From Candidatus Contubernalis alkalaceticus (GTDB lineage: Bacteria; Bacillota; Dethiobacteria; SKNC01), in assembly GCF_022558445.1 (NCBI RefSeq), contig NZ_CP054699.1, positions 2,310,001 to 2,374,000 of the forward strand: a stretch of 64,000 bases of DNA. Reading direction: 5' to 3'. The position numbers and the translations under genes were made by a program. Every line of letters begins with the position of its first letter. The first letter of the stretch is position 1. Below the pieces are notes generated by a model. The model was not told where the DNA came from, ran no database searches, and was given only the letters and a program-made list of their open reading frames with translations. Positions 1-10,089 of the stretch are shown in pieces.

Positions 1-823
1 CTTCAAAGGCATTCTTGCGGGCTAACCCTAAAACCTTCTCATTAATGTCTGTACCTATTATTTCTAACGGCTGGTCAAATTTTGCCAGGTCATGAGTCTC
101 CTTTCTAGCCGTTCTCCACACCTGACGGGGTATGTTGGGCCAGCTTTCTGAAACGAACTCCCGGTTCATGCCGGGTGCCACATTTTGCCCAATTAGAGCC
201 GCTTCAATAGGAATAGTCCCGGAACCACAAAAAGGATCTACCAGAATCATGTCGGCCCTCCAATGGGACAGTTTAATCAAGGCTGCTGCCAGGGTCTCCT
301 TTAACGGGGCAAAACTGGAAAGTTCCCGATATCCTCTTTTGTGAAGTCCTGCACCGGTGGTATCCAGAGTTAAAACAGCAGTATCTTTTAAAAGAGCCAC
401 TTCTATCTTGTAAAGAGGGCCTTTTTCTTCGAACCACTGACTTCTATATTTTTTTTTCATACTTTCTACTACAGCCTTTTTAACGATAGCCTGACAGTCC
501 GACACACTGAACAAACCGGACTTCACCGACTTACCCTCTACTGGAAATTCTGCATCCCCGGGAATCAGTTCCGGCCAAGGAAGAGCTTTAGTCTGCTCAA
601 AAAGCTCTTCAAAGGTCACCGCTTTAAACTCTCCTACTTTTAGGCGAACCCGGTCTGCCACCCGCAGCCATAAATTAGCCCGGCACAGCGCCTCCCAGTC
701 ACCTAAAAAGGTGACTTTACCGTTTTCTACCTTAATATCCTTATAACCTAAGTCTTTTACCTCTTCAGCCACAACGGCCTCTAAACCAAAGGTAGAGGTT
801 GCAATCAGTTCCAGGTAAGACAT
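1..823 (-). CDS. THUMP-domain class I SAM-dependent rRNA methyltransferase, RlmL/YpsC-like (3' end outside window)
   Basis: The minus-strand frame opens at ATG 823 and runs off the left edge, giving about 274 codons. The start reads MSYLELIATSTFGLEAVVAEE, the typical N-terminus of bacterial RlmL-type enzymes, where a THUMP RNA-binding domain precedes the methyltransferase domain. About two thirds of the way along is the SAM-binding motif I, DPFCGSGTIPIEAAL. The catalytic N-P-P-Y type motif should lie beyond the window. The family makes N2-methylguanosine in 23S rRNA; that specificity is family knowledge and is not visible here. It lies upstream of glgA on the same strand, with glgA ending 63 bp before its start codon, so it may be a separate unit. 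Confidence 0.85.
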   Translation of the reverse strand, partial: MSYLELIATSTFGLEAVVAEEVKDLGYKDIKVENGKVTFLGDWEALCRANLWLRVADRVRLKVGEFKAVTFEELFEQTKALPWPELIPGDAEFPVEGKSVKSGLFSVSDCQAIVKKAVVESMKKKYRSQWFEEKGPLYKIEVALLKDTAVLTLDTTGAGLHKRGYRELSSFAPLKETLAAALIKLSHWRADMILVDPFCGSGTIPIEAALIGQNVAPGMNREFVSESWPNIPRQVWRTARKETHDLAKFDQPLEIIGTDINEKVLGLARKNAFE

Positions 824-886
824 TGTAGTTACACTCCTGACAGTCTTATATATTTTGTATTTCCAAAAAAATAAGCAATTAAAAAT

Positions 887-2338
887 TTAATGATCCAATT
901 TGCCTTTGGATGGATTTACCAGTTTCTTATACAGTTCCACATACTCTGCGGCAGATTTTTCCCAGCTGTAATCTACTTTGGTAGCATTTGTTATAATCTT
1001 TGTCCAAACTTTCTTTTGGTGATAAAAATAAACTGCCCTCCTTATAGTATGAAGCATGTCATGGGCATTTATGTTAGAAAAGCTAAAACCATTACCTTCC
1101 CCGGTATATTCATTATAAGATTGTATTGTATCTTTTAACCCCCCGGTTTCCCTGACTATCGGTATAGATCCATAGCGTAAAGCGATTAACTGTCCAATAC
1201 CACAGGGCTCAAAAATAGAAGGCATAAGAAACAAATCAGACCCGGCATATATCTTACGAGCTAAGGAATCAGCAAACATAATATTTACAGACATTTTATC
1301 TGAAAACAGACGGGACTTCTCCAGTAATTTTTTTTCATAACCATATTCCCCGGTTCCTAGCACTACCAGTTGAACATCCATATCCAATATTTCATCTAGA
1401 ACTCCAATAATAAGGTCCAAACCCTTTTGCTCCACTAATCGGGATACTAAAGCAATCATCGGTATGTCGGCATTTTGAGGAAGGTTTAATAATTCCTGGA
1501 GCTTTAACTTGTTTTTTTGTTTTTTTTGAAGTGACCTGCGGAAAGGGAAAAAAACTTCAGGGTCAGTCAAGGGATCATAGACTTCATAATCTATTCCATT
1601 AATAATACCGTATAGATCCTGGCTCCTTTTTTTAAGTATGCCCTCCATTTTTACTCCATAGAATGGACTTTTTATCTCCTGGGCATAAGTTCTGCTTACA
1701 GTGGTTAAACAGTCGGAAAATACCAGACCGGCTTTTAAAAAATTTACTTGACCAAAAAATTCTACTCCCTCTGGAGTAAAAAATTCATCTCCTAAATCCA
1801 ACAGCTCATATAATACCTTTTTCGGGTAAATCCCCTGATAGTTTAAATTATGTATGGTGCAGACAGTACGAATATTTTTATAAAAAGGATTATCGATAAA
1901 ATGGGTTTTTAAAAAAAGACTGATTAACCCCGCATGCCAATCATGACAGTGAATAATATCTGGAGATAAACCCAAGTAAGGAAGGCTCTCCAAAACACCT
2001 CTACAAAAAAAGGAAAACCGTTCTGCCTCATCCCAGTACCCATACAACCCTTCCCTGCCAAAATAATATTCGTTATCTATAAAATAAAAAGTTACCCCCT
2101 CATGGGTTGTCTCTTCTATTCCGCAATACTGGCTCTTCCATCCTACAGGAACACTAATCATTCTCTTAAATATAATATCCTCTTTCAAGTGGGATGGAAT
2201 ATTTCTGTATTTGGGCATAATTACCCTGACATCAAAACCCTGTTTTATTAATTCTTTGGGGAGAGACCCTACCACATCAGCCAGACCACCTGTTTTTGCA
2301 AAGGGTACCGCCTCCGCGGCAACATGCAAAATTTTCAT
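887..2338 (-). CDS. glgA: Glycogen synthase (ADP-glucose type, GT5)
   Basis: 483 residues, the usual length for bacterial GlgA. The N-terminal KTGGLADVVGSLPK motif is the ADP-glucose-binding signature (KTGGL) of the GT5 family. The C-terminal half holds the retaining-glycosyltransferase E-x7-E region (FEPCGIGQLIALRYG) and a PIVRETGGL motif. It transfers glucose from ADP-glucose to the growing alpha-1,4-glucan. It is the last gene of a minus-strand glgB-glgC-glgD-glgA operon, 40 bp downstream of glgD. The ATG start is followed by MKILHVAAEAVPFAKTGG, which matches the family N-terminus and leaves little doubt about the start. No truncation or unusual residue was seen. Confidence 0.95.
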   Translation of the reverse strand: MKILHVAAEAVPFAKTGGLADVVGSLPKELIKQGFDVRVIMPKYRNIPSHLKEDIIFKRMISVPVGWKSQYCGIEETTHEGVTFYFIDNEYYFGREGLYGYWDEAERFSFFCRGVLESLPYLGLSPDIIHCHDWHAGLISLFLKTHFIDNPFYKNIRTVCTIHNLNYQGIYPKKVLYELLDLGDEFFTPEGVEFFGQVNFLKAGLVFSDCLTTVSRTYAQEIKSPFYGVKMEGILKKRSQDLYGIINGIDYEVYDPLTDPEVFFPFRRSLQKKQKNKLKLQELLNLPQNADIPMIALVSRLVEQKGLDLIIGVLDEILDMDVQLVVLGTGEYGYEKKLLEKSRLFSDKMSVNIMFADSLARKIYAGSDLFLMPSIFEPCGIGQLIALRYGSIPIVRETGGLKDTIQSYNEYTGEGNGFSFSNINAHDMLHTIRRAVYFYHQKKVWTKIITNATKVDYSWEKSAAEYVELYKKLVNPSKGKLDH

Positions 2339-2378
2339 TACCGGTTACCTCCCTATATCCCTGCCATCTTCCATAACT

Positions 2379-3494
2379 TTAGGGTACAATTTTTTTACCA
2401 ATTAGCAGCGGCTGACTTTTCTCACCGATTAGTTCTTTTCCTTCCGAAACATACACTTCTTTATCCAATATGGCGTTTTCAATTACAGCATTTTTCCCCA
2501 CTTCGTTTCTCTGCATCACGATACTGTTTTTGATATAAGCCCCCTGGCGAACCTTTACCCCCCGAGATAATATACTATTTTCTATCCTGCCTTCAATCAA
2601 GCAGCCGTTGGCAACCAAGCAGTTCACTGCACTGGCCTGATCCATATATTTAGCCGGGGGTTCGTCTTTGACCTTTGTATAAATTAAACCAGGCCTATAA
2701 AATAACTCCTGCCAAACATCCTTCTTAAGCAGATCCATATTGTGTTTAAAAAAATTATTAACAGAATTGACGATGGCCAAATAACCCGAATAATGAAAAG
2801 CAAATATATTCAATCGATTTATATTTCGAATCAACCCATCTCTGATCAGGTTAGAATACTCCATTTTATTGCTCTCTTCAATAATATCGATAAACAGTGT
2901 TTTTTTCATGATAAACATTTCTATAAAAACTTTTTTAGATTTCAACCTGCCGGTTTTATCTTCTATATCCGTCACCCTGCCATATTCATCCACTTCAATT
3001 CTTCTGCACTGGGCAAACTCTTCTTCTTCATTTTTAATCTCTTTATAAAAAACAGTTATATCGGCTTTGGTCTCTTGATGAACAGCAAAAGCCTGGTTAA
3101 AATTAATATTACAGACAATATTGCTCCCAGCAATAATTACATATTCCTGCTTGCTCCGGTGAAAATAGTCAATATGACTATAAAAATTCTGCATATCACC
3201 CCGATAATAGCCAAAAGGATAGTTAATGGGAGGCGGCAGGATGAACAGCCCATCCCTCTTCCGGTTTAAATCCCACTCTTTACCAAACCCTAGATGGTCC
3301 ATTAAAGAACGATATTTGTTTAAAGTGAAAACTCCTACATTATAAATACCGGAATTCACCATGCTGGAGAGCACAAAATCAATCAGGCGGTATCTGCCGC
3401 CAAAAGGAACGGAAGCAATACACCTGAGTGAAGTAAGTTCTTTTAATAGTTCATCTCTTCTGCTGACATTGATTATTCCCATTACATTCTTCAT
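2379..3494 (-). CDS. glgD: Glucose-1-phosphate adenylyltransferase regulatory-type subunit
   Basis: 371 residues, related to GlgC but with the catalytic site degraded, as is usual for GlgD. The N-terminus ([20 protein letters not shown]) replaces the GGxGxRL nucleotide loop of GlgC, while [20 protein letters not shown] is retained. The C-terminal part has left-handed beta-helix hexapeptide repeats ([20 protein letters not shown]). In Firmicutes GlgD pairs with GlgC and raises its activity; this is family knowledge. Its ATG overlaps the glgC stop by 4 bp (ATGA), a sign of translational coupling and probably of a GlgC/GlgD complex. glgA follows after 40 bp. Confidence 0.93.
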   Translation of the reverse strand: MKNVMGIINVSRRDELLKELTSLRCIASVPFGGRYRLIDFVLSSMVNSGIYNVGVFTLNKYRSLMDHLGFGKEWDLNRKRDGLFILPPPINYPFGYYRGDMQNFYSHIDYFHRSKQEYVIIAGSNIVCNINFNQAFAVHQETKADITVFYKEIKNEEEEFAQCRRIEVDEYGRVTDIEDKTGRLKSKKVFIEMFIMKKTLFIDIIEESNKMEYSNLIRDGLIRNINRLNIFAFHYSGYLAIVNSVNNFFKHNMDLLKKDVWQELFYRPGLIYTKVKDEPPAKYMDQASAVNCLVANGCLIEGRIENSILSRGVKVRQGAYIKNSIVMQRNEVGKNAVIENAILDKEVYVSEGKELIGEKSQPLLIGKKIVP

Positions 3495-4702
3495 GCCAGG
3501 CTCTGCTCCTCTCCGTTCTCCTGTAAATCCCGCAAACTGACCAAAGTACTTTTTACCACAGAATTAACAGGTATGGTGATATCCCCTTTAAGAAGTATAA
3601 TCTCAGGATTTTTAGCGTCCGGGACGATTCTACAATTATCCTTTATAGTAGTGCCTTCTCCTATGATGGCCTTCTCTATTTTAACATTATTACCTATTTT
3701 AACGTTGGACATAATCACGGAATCTTTTATATCCGAACCTTCACCCACATACACCCCCGTAAATAAAACAGACTGATGGACCGTCCCAAAAACCATACCG
3801 CCTTCGTTGACCATAGAACGGTGAACATGGGCATTGGGTCCCAAAAAGTGAGGTGGCCGGTTAGGGTTCACAGAATAAATTCTCCAATCCCGATCATACA
3901 AATCCAACTCTGGATTCTCGGAAAGCAAATCCATATTGGCTTCCCAAAGGCTTTCTATGGTCCCAACGTCCTTCCAATAACCATTGAAAGGATAGGCAAC
4001 CATGGAACAGTTTTCCCGCAGCATCAGAGGAATTATGTCCTTTCCAAAATCATTGCTGGACTTTGAATTATCATCATCCTTATGCAGATACTTTTTTAAG
4101 ACCGGCCAGCTAAATATATAAACCCCCATGGAAGCCATGTTATTTTTGGGTTTATCCGGTTTTTCCTCAAACTCTAAAATACTGCCGTCTTCTGCAGTAT
4201 TCATAATGCCAAAGCGGCCGGCATCTTCCCAAGGAACTTCAATTACAGCTATGGTGGCATCCGCCTTTTTTTCCTGATGATACTCAAGCATTAAGGAATA
4301 ATCCATTTTGTAGATATGATCTCCGGAAATCACCAGCACATACTCCGGATTATATCTCTCAATAAAATATATATTTTGGAAAATTGCATTGGCTGTTCCT
4401 TTGTACCACTTACCCTTTTCCCCCTTTAATACATAAGGGGGTAGAATGCTGACCCCTCCATTCTTACGGTCAAAATCCCAAGGAATACCGATGCCGATAT
4501 GAGCATTGAGTATTAACGGCTGGTACTGGGTTAGTACTCCTACAGAGTAAATACCGGAGTTGGTACAGTTGCTGAGGGTGAAATCAATAATACGATATTT
4601 CCCGCCAAAGGGTACTGCGGGTTTAGCCATATCCCTGGTCAATATTCCCAATCTCTTTCCTGCGCCCCCTGCCAAAAGCATGGCAATACACTTTTTTTGC
4701 AT
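3491..4702 (-). CDS. glgC: Glucose-1-phosphate adenylyltransferase (ADP-glucose pyrophosphorylase), catalytic subunit
   Basis: 403 residues. It makes ADP-glucose from glucose-1-phosphate and ATP, the committed step of glycogen synthesis. The N-terminus carries the nucleotide loop [35 protein letters not shown]. The middle has [10 protein letters not shown], containing the catalytic Asp, and FEEKPDKP, containing the glucose-1-phosphate-binding region. The C-terminus is a beta-helix with hexapeptide repeats ([14 protein letters not shown]). It lies between glgB (134 bp upstream) and glgD (4-bp overlap). The domains are complete. Confidence 0.95.
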   Translation of the reverse strand: MQKKCIAMLLAGGAGKRLGILTRDMAKPAVPFGGKYRIIDFTLSNCTNSGIYSVGVLTQYQPLILNAHIGIGIPWDFDRKNGGVSILPPYVLKGEKGKWYKGTANAIFQNIYFIERYNPEYVLVISGDHIYKMDYSLMLEYHQEKKADATIAVIEVPWEDAGRFGIMNTAEDGSILEFEEKPDKPKNNMASMGVYIFSWPVLKKYLHKDDDNSKSSNDFGKDIIPLMLRENCSMVAYPFNGYWKDVGTIESLWEANMDLLSENPELDLYDRDWRIYSVNPNRPPHFLGPNAHVHRSMVNEGGMVFGTVHQSVLFTGVYVGEGSDIKDSVIMSNVKIGNNVKIEKAIIGEGTTIKDNCRIVPDAKNPEIILLKGDITIPVNSVVKSTLVSLRDLQENGEEQSLA

Positions 4703-4835
4703 GTAGTCCTCACCCTCTCTGTTTTAAGTAAACCTCTTTGGTTCTAATTAAATTCCTATGATTTTTTTGTCTAGACTTTCATACTGCAAAGGGGGAACCA
4801 TCAAAAATTACTAATGATTATTAATAAAAAGCATT

Positions 4836-6725
4836 TTACCGGCGGAGTTTTATAAAGACAACTGCCAAAGGAGGAATTTTTATTTCCAGGCTGAATGGTT
4901 TGTTATGGTAAGGTTGTTTCATAGAATTCATGTTTTCGTTCACCCACTGACCGGTTCCACCATAAATACCCAAATCGCTGCTAAAAATTTCTTCGTATTC
5001 TCCCTCTTCAGGCACCCCTACCCGGTAGTTTTCATATACTTTAGGAGTTAAGTTGCATATGATCACCATAAAATCCCTTTTATTTTTACCCTTTCTTATA
5101 AAAGAAATAATACTTTGACTGTAATCATGGGGGTCTATCCATTCAAAGCCTTCCTGATTGTAGTCATTTTCCCACAACGTATTTTCCCTGCGATAAAACC
5201 AGTTCAGGTCCTTTAAAAATAAGTTGAGGTTTCTGTGCATATCGTAAGCCAGTATATTCCAGTCTAGACCGGTTCCGTACCTCCATTCAATAAACTGTCC
5301 AATATCTCCACCCATAAATAAAAGCTTTTTTCCCGGATGTGCCATCATATAGCCGTACAACAATCGCAAATTAGCAAATTTCTGCCAATAATCTCCAGGC
5401 ATTTTTTGCAGCAGAGAATTCTTTAAGTGGACAACTTCATCGTGGGAAAGAGGTAAAATAAAATTTTCAGAAAAAGCATACCAGAAAGAAAAAGTAAGTA
5501 AGTCATGATGCCATTTTCGGTTCATAGAGTCAAGTTCCATGTATTTTAGAGTGTCATTCATCCAACCCATATTCCACTTAAAATTGAACCCCAGGCCCCC
5601 CAGATATGTAGGAGCACTCACCAAAGGCCAATCGGAGGACTCTTCCGCCATCATTAAGGCATGAGGGAAATATCGAAAAACTGCTTCATTTAACTTGCGG
5701 AGAAAACTAATGGCTTCAAGATTCTCCCTGCCTCCATATTGATTAGCAGTCCACTGGTCCAGCTCTTTAGCATGGTCCAGATAGAGCATGCTGGCCACGG
5801 CGTCCACTCTCAGCCCATCGATGTGAAAGATTTCCATCCAGAAAATAGCGTTAGATATCAGAAAACTCTGTACCTCCGGCCTTCCCAGGTCAAAATTCAT
5901 AGTTCCCCATTGGAAATTTTCACCCTTCAAGAAATCCTGGTATTCAAAAAGAGCTGAACCATCAAACCTTCTCAACCCATGGGCATCCCGGCAAAAATGA
6001 CCAGGGACCCAATCTAATATGACCCCAATACCCTTTTGATGACAGCAATCTACAAAATACATAAAATCATGAGGAGTACCATATCGACTGGTTACTGAAT
6101 AATAACCCGTAGCCTGGTACCCCCAAGAACCATCATAAGGATGTTCCGCCAGGGGCATAAGTTCCACATGAGTGAAACCCATGTCTGCCACATAATCCAC
6201 CAGCTCCTGGGCCAGTTCCCGGTATGTATAAAAATCTCCATCCTCTTTTATTTTCCATGAACCCAGATGCACTTCAAAGATGGACATGGGGCGGTCATAG
6301 ATTGGTTCACTCTTCCTGTTCTGCCATTGTTGATCCTGCCATTCATATCCCTGAAGTGAATATACTATAGATGCGGTCTCCGGCCTTTTCTCAGAATAAA
6401 CAGCAAAAGGGTCGGACTTTAACAGCACCTCTCCATCACAGGCATATATCTCATATTTATAGAGCGAACCTTCTCCCAATCCTGAAATAAAAATAGACCA
6501 GATACCGGAATCCTGAGTCTTGCTCATGGAGTGAGAATGTCCCTGCCAGTTATTAAAATTTCCCACCAGTCTCACTTCCCTGGCATTAGGAGCCCATAAG
6601 GAAAACCTTACTCCACTTATTCCATTTTCCTGGCACGGATGTGCTCCCAACACTCGATAGATGTGAAAGTGATTACCCTCATGAAAAAGATAAAGGTCAA
6701 AATCGTTGGGTGCATTCCCAGGCAT
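4836..6725 (-). CDS. glgB: 1,4-alpha-glucan branching enzyme (GH13_9)
   Basis: 629 residues. It moves alpha-1,4 oligoglucan segments into alpha-1,6 linkage. Domain order is an N-terminal CBM48 (FSLWAPNAREVRLVGNFNNW, near residues 40-65), the GH13 (beta/alpha)8 barrel and a C-terminal beta domain. Barrel motifs are visible: DWVPGHF (region I), DGLRVDAVASMLYLDH with the nucleophile Asp (region II), AEESSDWP with the acid/base Glu (region III) and LPLSHDEVVH (region IV). It is the first gene of the minus-strand glycogen operon. The region upstream (6726-6879) is AT-rich and should contain the operon promoter, but no clear -35/-10 pair was assigned. Confidence 0.95.
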   Translation of the reverse strand: MPGNAPNDFDLYLFHEGNHFHIYRVLGAHPCQENGISGVRFSLWAPNAREVRLVGNFNNWQGHSHSMSKTQDSGIWSIFISGLGEGSLYKYEIYACDGEVLLKSDPFAVYSEKRPETASIVYSLQGYEWQDQQWQNRKSEPIYDRPMSIFEVHLGSWKIKEDGDFYTYRELAQELVDYVADMGFTHVELMPLAEHPYDGSWGYQATGYYSVTSRYGTPHDFMYFVDCCHQKGIGVILDWVPGHFCRDAHGLRRFDGSALFEYQDFLKGENFQWGTMNFDLGRPEVQSFLISNAIFWMEIFHIDGLRVDAVASMLYLDHAKELDQWTANQYGGRENLEAISFLRKLNEAVFRYFPHALMMAEESSDWPLVSAPTYLGGLGFNFKWNMGWMNDTLKYMELDSMNRKWHHDLLTFSFWYAFSENFILPLSHDEVVHLKNSLLQKMPGDYWQKFANLRLLYGYMMAHPGKKLLFMGGDIGQFIEWRYGTGLDWNILAYDMHRNLNLFLKDLNWFYRRENTLWENDYNQEGFEWIDPHDYSQSIISFIRKGKNKRDFMVIICNLTPKVYENYRVGVPEEGEYEEIFSSDLGIYGGTGQWVNENMNSMKQPYHNKPFSLEIKIPPLAVVFIKLRR

Positions 6726-6879
6726 GAAACCGCTTCCCTTCTTTTGTCAGTACATTATATTATATTTCTAATAGATAAATTCTTCATTTTTCCAGTAAGT
6801 CCTTTCTACTCCTTAAGTTTTAATCTGATTATTACCAAATCTTAAAACACATTTTATCTTCGTTCACACTAAAAAATTA

Positions 6880-8001
6880 CTATTTTAAAACACGAAAACG
6901 TCTCTTTAGTTCCACCGCCTCATGAGGGCAGAGTTCTTGACAGCAGTAACACTGAATACAGCCGTCCTGCTTTATATATGCTTTCTTTCCCATACTTATG
7001 ACTTCGGCAGGACAGCGTTCAGCACAAACCCCGCATCCGCAGCATTTTTCAGGTATTATCTGAAGTTTAGGAACAAAACATTTCCTTAAAAATCCCGCTA
7101 CAAAAGGAGGCATAAACCCTGTAGACGTAATTGAACCAGAAGCCTGTTTAAAACCCTTTACCTTAATTTCACTCAAGGGATCTCCCACCAAATCCAGTTG
7201 ATTTATTAAATTTGAACCACGGCCCATTTCTCCGGCATATTTCAAATGCAGCACCTGTTCAGGATCTATCCCCACCAGGCGGCAGGCTGTAACGTCTGCC
7301 GCTACCGCATCTTCACTCATCACCATAAAGCCTGTTTTTCGAGGATTCCCGGAGCGGGGCCCAGGACCCTCCATTGAAACAACAGCATCCACAATGGAAA
7401 GTGCTGGTTTAATCAGCCCCAACAAATCTGCCAACATTCTGCTGAAATTCTCTATTTTATTGTAACGTAAATGCAGCGCAGCTTTATCCTTTCCCGGGAT
7501 GCAGCCGTAAAGATTTTTTACCGCCCCGGTGTACCGGGTAAGGCTGTGAGTCTTAAGCCGGGCAATACTGACCAGTATATCTGTCTCCACCACCGGCCGG
7601 GCCAAGGGAAAGTTTATACAGAGCCTGCCTTCAGGATACTTTACCTCCACAGGATTCTCAAAAGAAACCAGGGGCACCTGCAGATTTTCTAGAACTCGGT
7701 CTGCACCACATGAACCGGCCACCTTAAAAACGGAACCTAAGCCGGGGCTGTCTCCTACCTTGACTATTCCACCCATCTCTAAAATTAAAGCTGCCGTCTC
7801 ACCAATAACTACGGGATGGCTGCACACGGCCCTTTCTATTGGGGAGGGTGCCAAAAAGTTAGGCTTTAATAAAACATTTTTTTCTTTAAAAAAATTTTCG
7901 CTCAAGCCCAACAACATAAGTCCCCTACTTACTGCTTCCTTTACACTTTTTTCTTGGTAGTCTGCTACCTTTAAAACGGCTACTCGGCTCAACTGCTCCA
8001 C
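6880..8001 (-). CDS. DUF362 protein with C-terminal 2x[4Fe-4S] ferredoxin domain
   Basis: 373 residues. The N-terminal 290 residues are a DUF362 domain (VLLKPNFLAPSPIERAVCSHP, VSIARLKTHSLTRYTGAVKN). The last 60 carry two Cys clusters, CCGCGVCAERCP and CIQCYCCQELCP, that should bind two [4Fe-4S] clusters. DUF362-ferredoxin proteins are common in anaerobes and their substrates are mostly unknown; a redox role is an inference. It lies on the minus strand, opposite to the ABC transporter genes at 8.29 kb, with a ~290-bp divergent intergenic region holding a partial palindromic repeat. ATG start, complete. Confidence 0.85.
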   Translation of the reverse strand: MEQLSRVAVLKVADYQEKSVKEAVSRGLMLLGLSENFFKEKNVLLKPNFLAPSPIERAVCSHPVVIGETAALILEMGGIVKVGDSPGLGSVFKVAGSCGADRVLENLQVPLVSFENPVEVKYPEGRLCINFPLARPVVETDILVSIARLKTHSLTRYTGAVKNLYGCIPGKDKAALHLRYNKIENFSRMLADLLGLIKPALSIVDAVVSMEGPGPRSGNPRKTGFMVMSEDAVAADVTACRLVGIDPEQVLHLKYAGEMGRGSNLINQLDLVGDPLSEIKVKGFKQASGSITSTGFMPPFVAGFLRKCFVPKLQIIPEKCCGCGVCAERCPAEVISMGKKAYIKQDGCIQCYCCQELCPHEAVELKRRFRVLK

Positions 8002-8153
8002 CCCTTGTTCACTATTTGAACTAACTGTTATACCTTTAGTAAAAGTTCAAGAATTTAAATTATGGTTATATTCTAACAAAGCTTGACTCAGGATAGCAAA
8101 CATTTTAACTTCCTATATTAAAAATTATAACTTAATATTATTAGTTTTTTATT

Positions 8154-8219
8154 TAATCAGGTGGAGTAGGGTCTCCGCCTGATTCCCCGATGTTTCAGCT
8201 TGCTGAAACGAGTTCACTA
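8154..8219 (+). repeat. Partial copy of the palindromic dispersed repeat (see 53135 and 55964)
   Basis: A ~66-bp copy of the right half of the repeat flanking clpB. It has the AATCAGGTGGAG ... CTCCGCCTGATT palindrome and then CCCCGATGTTTCAGCTTGCT and a terminal AGTTCACTA. The left half seen in the other two copies (GGGTATAAGA plus the CCACCT hairpin) is absent, so this is a truncated copy. It sits in the divergent intergenic region 8002-8289. The first arm has one substitution relative to a perfect palindrome. Confidence 0.75.
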
Positions 8220-8289
8220 CCCGTAACAAAATTGTCTCCACAATAATACTATGATATGGAAACAAAAAAATAAGGAGAGGAATAAAGAG

Positions 8290-9294
8290 ATGAAAAAAAT
8301 TATTAGTTTACTGTTATGTCTTCTGATTTTAACGGCAGCAGCATCTGTACTGGTTGGATGCCAAGACCAATCTCTGACCCGGGTAAGACTAAATGAAGTT
8401 ACCCATTCCGTTTTCTACGCCCCATTATATGCAGCCATAAACCAGGGATACTTTGAACAGGAGGGCATAAACCTGGAATTAACCACAGGTCAAGGGGCTG
8501 ATAAGGTAATGACCGCTATGCTCTCCGGTCAAGCGGATGTTGGATTTATGGGGCCTGAAGCTACTATCTACGTTTATAACCAGGGACAGGAGGATTATGC
8601 CGTCAACTTTGCACAGTTAACCAAGAGGGACGGTTCCTTCCTGGTAGCCCGGGAACCAGACCCAGACTTTGACTGGGATAAGGTGAAAGGCAAAACCATT
8701 ATAGGGGGCCGACAAGGGGGAATGCCCCTGATGACCCTGGAATATGTACTTAAGAATAAAGGGATTACCCCTGGAGAAGATGTTGATGTTCTAACCAACA
8801 TACAATTCGCCTTGATGGCTGGAGCCTTTACCGGCGGGACCGGTGATTTTGTGACTTTGTTTGAACCGGTAGCTGCCGCTTTAGAATTGGAGGGTTCAGG
8901 GTTCGTGGTTGCCTCCGTAGGAGAAGAGAGCGGAGAAATACCCTATACAGTATTTTCCGCCCGAAAAAGCTTCATAGAAGAAAATCCGGATATTATCCAG
9001 CGTTTTACCAACGCCATCTACCTGGGACAGCGATGGGTAGAAAACAGCACACCAGAAGAAATCGCCCTGGTCATCAGCCCTTCATTCCCTGACGTAAATG
9101 AAGAAATTCTGACAGCGGTAGCTACACGCTACAAAGATATTGATGCCTGGGCATATAGTCCCATTTTTACCGAAGAATCCTTTGAACGGCTGCAGGATGT
9201 CATGGAAACCGCCGGAGAATTAGACAAAAGAGCTCCTTTTGAAAAGCTAGTCTCAAATATATATGCGGAAAAAGCCATTGAAAAAGTAAAATAA
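8290..9294 (+). CDS. ABC transporter substrate-binding lipoprotein, SsuA/ThiY/NMT1-like
   Basis: 334 residues from ATG 8290, chosen because AAGGAGAGG lies 9 nt upstream; an ATG at 8251 has no comparable site. The N-terminus is a lipoprotein signal (MKKIISLLLCLLILTAAAS then the LVGC lipobox), so the protein should be membrane-anchored outside the cell. The body resembles NMT1/SsuA-type binding proteins (VFYAPLYAAINQGYFEQEGI, GQADVGFMGPEATIY). Such proteins bind thiamine precursors, nitrate, taurine or aliphatic sulfonates; the ligand cannot be called from sequence. It is the first gene of a plus-strand trio with an ATPase and a permease. Confidence 0.88.
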   Translation: MKKIISLLLCLLILTAAASVLVGCQDQSLTRVRLNEVTHSVFYAPLYAAINQGYFEQEGINLELTTGQGADKVMTAMLSGQADVGFMGPEATIYVYNQGQEDYAVNFAQLTKRDGSFLVAREPDPDFDWDKVKGKTIIGGRQGGMPLMTLEYVLKNKGITPGEDVDVLTNIQFALMAGAFTGGTGDFVTLFEPVAAALELEGSGFVVASVGEESGEIPYTVFSARKSFIEENPDIIQRFTNAIYLGQRWVENSTPEEIALVISPSFPDVNEEILTAVATRYKDIDAWAYSPIFTEESFERLQDVMETAGELDKRAPFEKLVSNIYAEKAIEKVK

Positions 9295-9312
9295 TTGAAA
9301 GGAGAGGAAAGC

Positions 9313-10089
9313 ATGAGGGCAGAACCCCTGGTAGAAATAAAGAATATATCTCTAAATTATCACAGCGATGAAGGTGAAATTGCTGCCCTTAAAAACCTCT
9401 CCCTGGAAATTTTTCCGGGAGAATTTGTGAGCATAGTGGGCCCCAGCGGCTGTGGAAAGTCTACCCTGCTCAATATCGTAGCCGGCCTTATTCTGCCCAC
9501 CAACGGAAAAGTTTTTTTGAAAAACAAAGAGGTAAAAGGACCCAGTTCCTTGGTAGGATACATGCCCCAAAGCGACCAGCTGTTTGAATGGCGAACCATA
9601 TGGAAAAACGTGCTGTTGGGTTTAGAAGTACAGCACAAAATAAACAGCCAAACTGAAGCTTTCGCCCAAAAACTGCTGAAAAATTACGGTCTATTGAACT
9701 TTAAGGATAGTTTCCCCCGCCAGCTTTCAGGAGGCATGAGACAAAGAGTTGCTCTAATTCGTACTCTAGCCGTTAACCCGGAGATCCTTCTTTTAGACGA
9801 AGCTTTTTCCGCCCTGGATTATCAGACCAGACTGGTTGTATCCGATGAAGTGAAACAAATTATAAAAAAAGAAAAGAAAACTACAATATTGGTAACCCAC
9901 GATATTGCCGAAGCCATTAGTATGGCTGATAAGGTAATCGTCCTGACCCAAAGGCCTGCAGGCATTAAAAGCAAACATTCCATAACACTTTCCTGTGAAG
10001 AGAATACCCCATTGAAATGCCGAAAAGCCCCGGAATTCAGTTATTATTTTAACACCATCTGGAAGGAGTTGGAGATGCATGTCAGGTAA
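9313..10089 (+). CDS. ABC transporter ATP-binding protein, SsuB/TauB-like
   Basis: 258 residues from ATG 9313, which follows AAAGGAGAGG by about 5 nt. Motifs are complete: Walker A GPSGCGKST, Q-loop MPQSDQLFEW, signature LSGGMRQRVALIRT, Walker B ILLLDEAFSALD, and the switch His in LVTHDIAEAI. It energises uptake of the substrate bound by the lipoprotein encoded 18 bp upstream. Its 3' end overlaps the permease start by 11 bp, showing one operon. The family subtype (nitrate/sulfonate/taurine/thiamine-precursor) is clear, the exact substrate is not. Confidence 0.93.
   Translation: MRAEPLVEIKNISLNYHSDEGEIAALKNLSLEIFPGEFVSIVGPSGCGKSTLLNIVAGLILPTNGKVFLKNKEVKGPSSLVGYMPQSDQLFEWRTIWKNVLLGLEVQHKINSQTEAFAQKLLKNYGLLNFKDSFPRQLSGGMRQRVALIRTLAVNPEILLLDEAFSALDYQTRLVVSDEVKQIIKKEKKTTILVTHDIAEAISMADKVIVLTQRPAGIKSKHSITLSCEENTPLKCRKAPEFSYYFNTIWKELEMHVR

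Noticed and set aside
8154-8219. Riboswitch upstream of the ABC transporter
   Set aside because: The hairpins belong to a dispersed repeat found also around clpB, in both orientations; no aptamer core was seen.
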